A DNA stretch of 39,629 bases from a virus, in the IMG/VR virus record IMGVR_UViG_3300014050_000052, positions 1 through 39,629 of that record, one strand, 5' to 3'. Below are positions 33,854 through 39,629 of this stretch, one piece after another (position 1 is the stretch's first letter; every line of letters starts with the position of its first letter). The notes beneath the pieces were generated by a model, which saw nothing but the letters and a program-made list of their open reading frames with translations, was not told where the DNA came from and searched no databases. The translations under genes were made by a program, and so were the position numbers.

Positions 33854-34494
33854 TCCAATGTCTTACTCCAGTATCTCGTGGACTTAAAGCCTTGAAGCTT
33901 GTTCCACCAGATCTCTCTAGCGATGAATGGTTTAACGTCATAGTCAGAGGCGAGTCTAGTCCAATGGTTCTCCATTTTTGTGTACTCCGTTTTGTTTACC
34001 TGCCGTCCTTTTAATGCATGGATTCCACGCAAGATCAATCGATCCAGGCAGACGACCATGCAGTTAGGGTTCAACATGCCAATGGCAAAGCTGGCTTTAG
34101 CCAGCCCTAAACCAGGGACAGTCGCGGCAATGCGGTTGCGGTATTCAGTGCAGCTCTCGTTGGATTGACGCACAAAGCTGTGATACTTGTGCATAAACAA
34201 CTGTGTGAAACGCTGGATGTCTCTGGCTTTGCTCCGCCATAAACCAGTGCGTGCGTTGTACAGTCTACGTTCCAACTCGGCTGTATTGTCGATCCAATCA
34301 TTGTGGTTACCGACAGCTTCCATGCACTTGACGTTGTCTTCCCAGCCCATGTTGGCTGCGAAAATGCTGAACATCCAGAACTTGAACTCCCGCATCTTAT
34401 CTCCTCTGGGATTAATCTCGTCCCAGTAGCGGGTGTAACTGTCGATGTCGGATTGTTTAAGGTTGTAGTAGAGATCCCTAATGGCGGCCGTCAT
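33850..34494 (-). CDS. HhH-GPD-like protein (DNA glycosylase fold)
   Basis: The 214-aa product starts at ATG 34494, overlapping the upstream stop as ATGA. A helix-hairpin-helix is visible as ATVPGLGLAKASFAIGML (residues 124-141, with Lys133), followed by VVCLDRLILRG with Asp151. These correspond to the HhH motif and catalytic Asp region of HhH-GPD base-excision proteins. The lysine sits one position later than in endonuclease III, so AP-lyase chemistry is uncertain. The pattern matches HhH proteins seen in other phages. It probably binds DNA and may remove or recognise modified bases. A second HhH protein lies two genes upstream. Confidence 0.6.
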   Translation of the reverse strand: MTAAIRDLYYNLKQSDIDSYTRYWDEINPRGDKMREFKFWMFSIFAANMGWEDNVKCMEAVGNHNDWIDNTAELERRLYNARTGLWRSKARDIQRFTQLFMHKYHSFVRQSNESCTEYRNRIAATVPGLGLAKASFAIGMLNPNCMVVCLDRLILRGIHALKGRQVNKTEYTKMENHWTRLASDYDVKPFIAREIWWNKLQGFKSTRYWSKTLE

Positions 34495-34721
34495 GTAAGC
34501 AGCAGTTCCCGGGTCCTGCCCATCTGCCAGGGATGGTAGGCAATGGTAGCCTGATCCTGCTGGTACTTGAGCAGATCCTCGTTGACCGCTTCCAACTCAG
34601 TGTAGCCGCGTATCGTGTCGTGGCGTATGCCTTGTTCAAGGTCGAGCCAGGTATCGTCGATTGAGAGCCAAAGGTCGCGGTTGTTCTTAATGGCGTATGT
34701 CGTCATAGGGGTTTCTTTCAT
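34491..34721 (-). CDS. Small early-operon protein, unknown function
   Basis: The start is set at ATG 34721 because it overlaps the preceding stop as ATGA; a longer in-frame extension would lie wholly over the neighbouring gene. The 76-aa product (core AIKNNRDLWLSIDDTWLDLE, LLKYQQDQATIAYHPWQMGR) is acidic and helical. An in-frame ATG also lies at 34706. No family recognised. It belongs to the coupled leftward operon between the two HhH genes. Confidence 0.6.
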   Translation of the reverse strand: MKETPMTTYAIKNNRDLWLSIDDTWLDLEQGIRHDTIRGYTELEAVNEDLLKYQQDQATIAYHPWQMGRTRELLLT

Positions 34722-34930
34722 GTGATGATTGCGCGGTTGTCTTGTATGCTGATGCTCTGGGCATCGCCCCAGACAACGGCACGGGGTTGTGATTTTCGTT
34801 TGCGATCGTGTGTCGGCACACGGCAGTCGAAACCTGTGATGGGAACGCAACGACCCTGGTAGTGGATGGTCCACCAGACGTCCTTGCGTTGTACCGATAA
34901 GGGTTTGTTGAAGTGGTAAAAGAATCTCAT
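34718..34930 (-). CDS. Small basic early-operon protein, unknown function
   Basis: The 70-aa product is held by ATGA overlaps at both ends (34927-34930 with the upstream HhH gene, 34718-34721 with the downstream gene). It is basic and aromatic (FFYHFNKPLSVQRKDVWWTI), with THDRKRKSQPRAVVWGDAQ near the end, so nucleic-acid binding is possible. No family recognised. Confidence 0.6.
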   Translation of the reverse strand: MRFFYHFNKPLSVQRKDVWWTIHYQGRCVPITGFDCRVPTHDRKRKSQPRAVVWGDAQSISIQDNRAIIT

Positions 34931-35499
34931 TCGCGTCCGCTCATTAATCTCCAGATAAGCAAGTCGGCTTGAGCCGGCGTGCAGTTGGGGAAGTGTGACG
35001 GGTAAAGCGTGAGCCAGATGCGCTCATACTTTTCGTACACGTTCTTGTCTGTTGGGGATGCCTCAGGCACATCTTCTACGCCGACACTCTTCATCCATTT
35101 AAGGATGTGGGTGTCGAGCACAGCGACCCTAACCAAGGGTCTGGTATGTAGGATGAAGAACCTAGCTGTCTTGGGGCCTACACCGTAGACCTCGTCCAGT
35201 TCATCCGTTGTTGCGTGTCGTAAGTTCAGGCTGCATGACTCCATTAAAGCTTGGGAGATCCGCTCGTACTGTCCGCTTTTGGCGGAAAGCAGGGCGTTGC
35301 GCAGGGCAATAGGACCAAGCTGTCGTATGTACTCAAAGGGTTTCTGCGTGGTGAATCGGTTCAGTAGCTCCGATACTTTCTTTGCTGCCGTGTCGGCATT
35401 CTTGCCGGCGGTCAGTACGCAGAAGATCCAGAAGGCTTGAAGGTTAGCGTCGTCTCTTTGGTAGTCCGTAACATTGACAGGGTTAATGGGTAGTATCAT
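34927..35499 (-). CDS. Endonuclease III-like HhH-GPD DNA glycosylase
   Basis: The 190-aa product starts at ATG 35499 with an AAAGGA-type site. The HhH-GPD signature is clear: VYGVGPKTARFFILHT (Lys110 at the position of the catalytic Lys of endonuclease III), followed by VRVAVLDTHILKW with Asp129 at the position of the catalytic Asp. Both residues suggest a bifunctional glycosylase/AP lyase acting on damaged or modified bases. No [4Fe-4S] Cys cluster is visible at the C-terminus. It is shorter than typical Nth proteins. Role could be DNA repair, removal of bases in host DNA, or handling of modified bases. Confidence 0.75.
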   Translation of the reverse strand: MILPINPVNVTDYQRDDANLQAFWIFCVLTAGKNADTAAKKVSELLNRFTTQKPFEYIRQLGPIALRNALLSAKSGQYERISQALMESCSLNLRHATTDELDEVYGVGPKTARFFILHTRPLVRVAVLDTHILKWMKSVGVEDVPEASPTDKNVYEKYERIWLTLYPSHFPNCTPAQADLLIWRLMSGRE

Positions 35500-35509
35500 G
35501 TATCCTTTC

Positions 35510-36148
35510 TTAATGTTTGATGTAGCTGACGTTGGGTGTGGATTTGTCCCAGCAAATGCGGCAGTCCAAGCACTTGTTGTTCTGCTGTTTGGCTGGGCAG
35601 GTAGCGTTGCTAGTTACGGTTGAAGCTGTCTGTACGCCGAGGCGTTGGGCCAAGGCTTGGGGCAGGGGACCGTCAATGATGTAAGCGGATAGCCTGATGC
35701 ACAGGTTGTCGGGGATAACCCCTCCACCCTGAACATAGTCCTGTACGATCTTGTATTCCTTTGTTGGCAGGTAGTGCTTTACCTTAGGTGTCTTGACGCA
35801 GACCTGACAGATCTTTGTCAGTAATTCTACCGATTGAAGATCACCAGAATCAAACCAACGGAAGGCGTCGCCACCTTTGTTCTTTGATTTCATGTTGATC
35901 ATGAGTGCCATCATGTCGGCCCAGTCGTGCCGGTTGGATGCGAGCTGACGCTTAGCGTGAGCCTGCACCACATTCTGCATGACGTATCGATTGCGTAGGG
36001 CGTAGCACTCAGCGCATACGCTATCGACTACTTCTCTTAGCTTGCTGCCAATGTTGCAGTTAAGTGCGGAGATGCCCCAGCCCCAGCCGGGCATCTTACT
36101 TGGATTGGACAGAGCCCCGATCATGGACTCAGCCATAGCTAATGTCAT
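35510..36148 (-). CDS. GP88-family Cys-rich phage protein
   Basis: The 212-aa product has the GP88 pattern: NPSKMPGWGWGISALNCNIG (Cys31), SVCAECYALRNRY (Cys45, Cys48), FRWFDSGDLQS, YLPTKEY, and a C-terminal Cys cluster with Cys184, Cys193, Cys196 and Cys199 (C-x8-C-x2-C-x2-C). The family is widespread in mycobacteriophages and other phages. The Cys motifs suggest an Fe-S or zinc site, and a distant link to radical-SAM-type phage proteins has occurred to me, but I cannot demonstrate it. Function unknown. The start overlaps the preceding stop by 4 bases. Confidence 0.75.
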   Translation of the reverse strand: MTLAMAESMIGALSNPSKMPGWGWGISALNCNIGSKLREVVDSVCAECYALRNRYVMQNVVQAHAKRQLASNRHDWADMMALMINMKSKNKGGDAFRWFDSGDLQSVELLTKICQVCVKTPKVKHYLPTKEYKIVQDYVQGGGVIPDNLCIRLSAYIIDGPLPQALAQRLGVQTASTVTSNATCPAKQQNNKCLDCRICWDKSTPNVSYIKH

Positions 36149-36363
36149 AGTGTTGCTCCCGTCTTATGGTCGCTGACCATACTGTTGAGTAAGCCAATCA
36201 CCTTGGCTTCGAAGTTGTCGATGAACTCGCCGCTGACCCGTGAAGGCGCAGCCTTCAGCGGGGCGATGCCCATCTCCAACCTAGTCTTGTTGCGCTCCTT
36301 GAACTTGGCTGACGCCAGGTCAAGGGCACTGCGTTTAACTGCTGCCTTGTTGAGCAAGCTCAT
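36145..36363 (-). CDS. Small basic early-operon protein, unknown function
   Basis: The start is set at ATG 36363, which overlaps the preceding stop as ATGA; a TTG six bases upstream is the alternative. The 72-aa product is helical and basic in its first half (LNKAAVKRSALDLASAKFKE). No motif or family recognised. It overlaps GP88 by 4 bases and is probably co-translated with it. Confidence 0.6.
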   Translation of the reverse strand: MSLLNKAAVKRSALDLASAKFKERNKTRLEMGIAPLKAAPSRVSGEFIDNFEAKVIGLLNSMVSDHKTGATL

Positions 36364-36560
36364 GCCCAACGATCCGACTGGAGCTGTTGCTCCCGTTCGA
36401 TCTGCCTGTTGTCTTTCTTAAGCTGCAGGAGTTCTTCCTTTAGCTTCTGGTTCTCAAGCTTGAGCATCTGACATTTAAGATCGTGGTATTCACGAGAGCT
36501 TTCAGCTGCAGCTTGAGACGACATCCTTGCTTGCCACTGTCCGTATGTAACTCCACTCAT
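36360..36560 (-). CDS. Small coiled-coil protein
   Basis: The 66-aa product starts at ATG 36560 after AAGGAGG, the strongest ribosome site in the window. Residues about 28-60 form a coiled coil (LKCQMLKLENQKLKEELLQL, then KKDNRQIEREQQ). No enzyme motif. It follows a strong hairpin (36581-36610) that separates it from rIIB. Function unknown; a scaffold or DNA-associated adaptor is possible. Confidence 0.65.
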   Translation of the reverse strand: MSGVTYGQWQARMSSQAAAESSREYHDLKCQMLKLENQKLKEELLQLKKDNRQIEREQQLQSDRWA

Positions 36561-36580
36561 GTGTCCTCCTTATGGTTTTC

Positions 36581-36610
36581 AGGGGCGGTCGGATAGGGGC
36601 GACCGCCCCT
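36581..36610 (-). terminator. Perfect 11-bp hairpin between rIIB and the coiled-coil gene
   Basis: AGGGGCGGTCG (36581-36591) pairs perfectly with CGACCGCCCCT (36600-36610) over an 8-nt loop. It lies between the rIIB stop and the strong ribosome site of the next gene. In the leftward direction GAAAACC follows, not a T-run, and in the rightward direction TACTGG follows, so it is not a textbook intrinsic terminator. It may be a processing, attenuation or stabilising element. Confidence 0.6.
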
Positions 36611-36633
36611 TACTGGCCATCATCAGTCAGTAA

Positions 36634-37476
36634 TTAGACCTGATGTGTGAACTTGTATTCGTAACGATTAGGGTTGAGGACTGATGTGCTGTGTGCACCC
36701 GACTCATCCTCTTCACCCCAGCCGTCATCGGTGTTGTAGTAGGCGTTGTCGCCGTACCCAGTGTTGTTGGAGCTGTAGGTCTGACGCATGGAGCCGGCGT
36801 AGTCCGCCGTCACTTCATACTCACAGACCCGCATCTTCTGGCACTCGCAGTCGAGTGGCACAGATACCACGTCACGTGGGTTAACCTTAACGATGACGGT
36901 ACGCTGACCGAAGCTGGTCGCATACCCCTCGCTACCCACGTGTAACCCGGTGTGACAACCCAGGTCAGGATCGTCCGAGATCCTGGAGCGGGGCATGGTG
37001 ATGCGCCGTCCGGGATGGTTGTCGATCGTGCCTGAGTGGCAGTCCAGGTAGTTATCCCTGACACCCTTGTACGCAAGGAAGCAGCCATCATCTGTGATGG
37101 GCAGACTCTTGTGCTCAAGGAAGCGGTACAACTGAGACCGGCTACGACTGCTGGGGTTCTGCATAAGGTTCTCTAGGAACTTTATGTAGGGTTCATGCGG
37201 GAGACCTTCCTGCATGAAGCCCAACAAGCGTTCCACTAACGTGCCTTGCACGGGCTCGTTGTCGTAGAACACCTCGCCGTTACGCACTTCCACCTTACCG
37301 TCGGTGTAGTGAACGACGCTCTTGGTGACGTCCATCAAGTCAACGATCTCCGTCTCAGGGAGCTTGTTCTTGATGCCGTCCACCACCAACCGGAAGTTTG
37401 GGTGTTCCTTGCGGAGGGTGTAGGACTTGTTGTTGATGACCGCTGTCAGGTCGTTTTCGGTTATGATTATGTTCAT
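36634..37476 (-). CDS. rIIB: RIIB-like protein
   Basis: The 280-aa product has the RIIB pattern: an N-terminal segment with HPNFRLVVDGIK, then GTLVERLLGFMQEGLPHEPY, NLMQNPSSRSRSQLYRFLEH, LPITDDGCFLAYKGVRDNYL, and GLHVGSEGYATSFG followed by VNPRDVVSVPLDCECQKMRV. T4 RIIB works with RIIA at the membrane and protects infection against lambda Rex-type exclusion. The C-terminal tail (Asn/Tyr/Gly-rich, then FTHQV) appears specific to this protein. Start ATG 37476 overlaps the RIIA stop as ATGA, consistent with coupled production of two partners. Confidence 0.85.
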   Translation of the reverse strand: MNIIITENDLTAVINNKSYTLRKEHPNFRLVVDGIKNKLPETEIVDLMDVTKSVVHYTDGKVEVRNGEVFYDNEPVQGTLVERLLGFMQEGLPHEPYIKFLENLMQNPSSRSRSQLYRFLEHKSLPITDDGCFLAYKGVRDNYLDCHSGTIDNHPGRRITMPRSRISDDPDLGCHTGLHVGSEGYATSFGQRTVIVKVNPRDVVSVPLDCECQKMRVCEYEVTADYAGSMRQTYSSNNTGYGDNAYYNTDDGWGEEDESGAHSTSVLNPNRYEYKFTHQV

Positions 37477-39629
37477 GCTACCTCTCTTTCTTTGTTGGGA
37501 AGCTGAGCCTGATTCTTCTGAACCAGGGGTTGCTTCAAAGTTATGTATTCATTCAAGGCTGCGACCCCTTTAGATCTGAACGTGTCGTTCAAACTATTGG
37601 AGTTGTAGTTGAAGTAACGCAGCAGTGGGTAATCTCTGAGTAAGGAACGGATCTTGTCGAAGATCGCTGGCTCATACCCCACAACCTTTGACCATTTAAA
37701 GTCGAGGGTGTATGCCATGCTCAACCAACATTCGTAGGTTGCACGTTCATCGCTCAACGCTTTGAACTCGCGGTTAAGATCCAATAGAACTTCATCAAGC
37801 CCTTTTGAATCTTCAACAAACAAGCTCACTCGTTTAAGCATCTCTCTCAGATAAGACAGGTTGCCGTGTTGTTTCTCCGTCATGTTCTTTGGTCTGTCGG
37901 ACCAATGAAGTCCTTTGCCAACCATTGAGTAGGCCATGATCGGGTAGACCTTGGCCTTCAATGCTTCGTCAGCATCAAGCTTGGCGCAGGCTAAGTCGAA
38001 GGCTTCGGTGATATGCAACCACGCGGAGTCTTTAACCTTATCCAGCTCGCTTGTCTTGATACCGTGGACGTAATCAAACTTCATACCTACTGAAGCCAAC
38101 GCTTTTCTGGCGGTGTTGAGACACATCCCAAAGTGCGCACCCTTCAGGGTGGTAGCGTGGAAGTTATCCAACACGACATAGATCTCTTGTACGTCTAAGT
38201 CGTAGTCTTTGGTTATGCTCCACAAGTCGGAACGTTTCTCTGCATTCGAGTTATTGCCATCGAACACAAACACGTTGCCCTTGCAGTGCTTCTTACTCTT
38301 AACGCCAGCAGCTGTGCTACCGTCGCCGGAGCTGTCCCTTTCAGGTAGCGGCAAGGTATCGGCTTCGATGAACGGTAAGCTCATCAACCCTGGATACTTG
38401 GCTAAGACCTTGGCTTTGGCTGCGTCGCTAAGACCCAGCACATAGACGTGGTCAAACTCCTTGTGGTCGTTGAGGTACTTCTTAATCCTCGCATTGGGCG
38501 AGGACATGCGGGTACCTGTGGTTACGAAGGCAGCACGCTTGGACGGGATGATCTCCCGGTCGTCTTGGAACTGTAGGTTTTTAGTACCCCAGTTCTTCAA
38601 CCAGAACACACGACTGCACAAGCCTAGTGACTTGTAGTATTCAGCCGTTGTGTTCGGATAGCCCGATGGTTCAGGCGGGAACGCTTTGTTCAACTCATAG
38701 GTGCTGTGTAGAAGCGGCTTGCCTTGCCACGTCCACTTCTTGTCCAGTTTCTCAGCTAGTTGACGACTGAACTTCTCGACGTCGCTACTGTAATGGTTGC
38801 CGCCCCGATATGTTTTACGGGTCAGCTCATTGATCTTGAGGATGGCTTGGTACTCTGAGGGAAGGTCATTAACTTCCTTGAGGATACCTATTGCCATGCC
38901 GTCAGCCGCAGCTTTCAGCTCACCGAACAAAGCCGATACGGTTTTGGTGGTGTACTTAAGCGTCTCACGGCTAGGCGCAAGATCCAGTTCGCCAACTGTG
39001 TAGTTAATCAACACACCAGCTTCGAGCAGATTCTTTAGAATCGCGCTGAAGTTGGAGGGAAGATGCTGACTGGTGACGGGGTAGACCAACCTACCCATAC
39101 GAACATACGAGGCAGAGCCATCACCAAAGTAACTGAACTTATCCGTCTTGTGGATGGTAGTCCGATTAGCAAAGTCCATGTCGTCAGTTATTGACTCCTT
39201 GAACTGTGCGTCTGTCAGGTTGGTGAAGGTGGGACGGACAGGAAACATCGAGCCGATCTTCACTGCACGGGCAGTGAAGGTACCGATGTCATCCTTCTTG
39301 ATGGGGATACGGATGGTGACACCCGTGCCGGTGGCTGCAGTCTTATCAAGGACAGCAGCCTTACCCATACCCGTCTCGTCCAGGAAGAACGAGTAGGTTG
39401 TCTTAGTCCCATTGTGCTTGGACTCAACGATGATGCTGTCGGCATAGGACCGCCAGCACTTACCGCCTAGACCGAAGCCACCCTCGTACGCATTGCTTGT
39501 CTCTTTCTCATCGCCGCTTGCACCGTATGTGGTGAACAGCTCAAAGATCTTATCTTGCGATAAGCCAGGACCCTTGTCCTCGATGACGAGCTCAGGCTTT
39601 AGTACCGTGGGTAACGTAACCCGGATCGG
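37473..39629 (-). CDS. rIIA: RIIA-like GHKL ATPase protein (5' end outside window)
   Basis: The frame is open to the window edge on the minus strand, with 718 residues visible and the extreme N-terminus missing. Visible residues about 22-58 carry the GHKL ATPase motifs: VIEDKGPGLS (the D-x-G-x-G box) and TTYGASGDE...EGGFGLGGK (the lid and G-box). These match RIIA, whose N-terminal part is related to Hsp90/MutL/histidine-kinase-type ATPases. The remainder is large, mixed alpha/beta and Lys-rich, as in T4 RIIA. It is followed by rIIB in a 4-base overlap. Role in protection against prophage exclusion is known for T4; here it is inferred. Confidence 0.85.
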   Translation of the reverse strand, partial: PIRVTLPTVLKPELVIEDKGPGLSQDKIFELFTTYGASGDEKETSNAYEGGFGLGGKCWRSYADSIIVESKHNGTKTTYSFFLDETGMGKAAVLDKTAATGTGVTIRIPIKKDDIGTFTARAVKIGSMFPVRPTFTNLTDAQFKESITDDMDFANRTTIHKTDKFSYFGDGSASYVRMGRLVYPVTSQHLPSNFSAILKNLLEAGVLINYTVGELDLAPSRETLKYTTKTVSALFGELKAAADGMAIGILKEVNDLPSEYQAILKINELTRKTYRGGNHYSSDVEKFSRQLAEKLDKKWTWQGKPLLHSTYELNKAFPPEPSGYPNTTAEYYKSLGLCSRVFWLKNWGTKNLQFQDDREIIPSKRAAFVTTGTRMSSPNARIKKYLNDHKEFDHVYVLGLSDAAKAKVLAKYPGLMSLPFIEADTLPLPERDSSGDGSTAAGVKSKKHCKGNVFVFDGNNSNAEKRSDLWSITKDYDLDVQEIYVVLDNFHATTLKGAHFGMCLNTARKALASVGMKFDYVHGIKTSELDKVKDSAWLHITEAFDLACAKLDADEALKAKVYPIMAYSMVGKGLHWSDRPKNMTEKQHGNLSYLREMLKRVSLFVEDSKGLDEVLLDLNREFKALSDERATYECWLSMAYTLDFKWSKVVGYEPAIFDKIRSLLRDYPLLRYFNYNSNSLNDTFRSKGVAALNEYITLKQPLVQKNQAQLPNKEREVA

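Overview
This window is part of a double-stranded DNA tailed-phage genome. It has no rRNA, tRNA, CRISPR array or host-type gene. It looks like a short-tailed (podovirus-type) phage of a Gram-negative host. The reasons are a nozzle/gateway-type tail protein pair, a large set of receptor-binding proteins, three internal-virion-type proteins, a giant 4035-residue ejected-type protein, a virion muramidase, and a lipoprotein spanin that would need an outer membrane. No tape-measure, tail-tube or tail-sheath gene is seen. Both ends are open: the first gene (probable major capsid protein) and the last gene (RIIA) run off the window.

Layout. The rightward block (1-33269) carries virion and lysis genes. 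It starts with the probable major capsid protein, two paralogous small proteins and a small conserved phage protein. A compact lysis cassette follows (XhlA-like protein, unimolecular-spanin-like lipoprotein, three-helix holin-like protein, Sec-signal CHAP-type endolysin), then a PD-(D/E)XK-type nuclease. Next comes a 1208-aa nozzle/tail protein and a tail-fibre/adhesin locus with six fibre-like genes plus a gateway-like protein inserted among them. After this are a fibre-adjacent Pro/Glu repeat protein, a small unknown protein, two internal-virion-like proteins, the giant polyvalent protein, a glucosaminidase-family muramidase, a 53-aa charged protein and a glycine-zipper protein.

The leftward block (39629-33266) is a tightly coupled operon: rIIA, rIIB, a coiled-coil protein, a small protein, a GP88-family Cys-rich protein, an endonuclease III-like HhH glycosylase, two small unknown proteins, a second HhH protein and a Cys/His-rich protein. 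Most joints are 4-base ATGA overlaps. The two blocks converge on one CTAG tetranucleotide that supplies both stop codons.

The most interesting features are: (1) the 4035-aa protein, which combines glycine-rich membrane-active segments, a Rossmann-like plus A1S_2505-like pair, an HEVAH metallopeptidase and an LPD38-like membrane domain in one chain; (2) a bipartite intergenic motif (TTATTGAC, 10 nt, AAGTAATT), found exactly twice at an identical distance from an ATG and in weaker form before other virion genes, which may be a phage promoter class; (3) a threefold internal duplication in the gateway-like protein; (4) tandem, degenerate copies of a small domain just after the capsid gene, the first overlapping a very stable hairpin; (5) two HhH-GPD proteins beside GP88 in the rII operon.

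Genes are packed almost without gaps. No gene-free stretch exceeds 300 bases; the largest gap is about 73 bp (36561-36633) and holds a strong hairpin.
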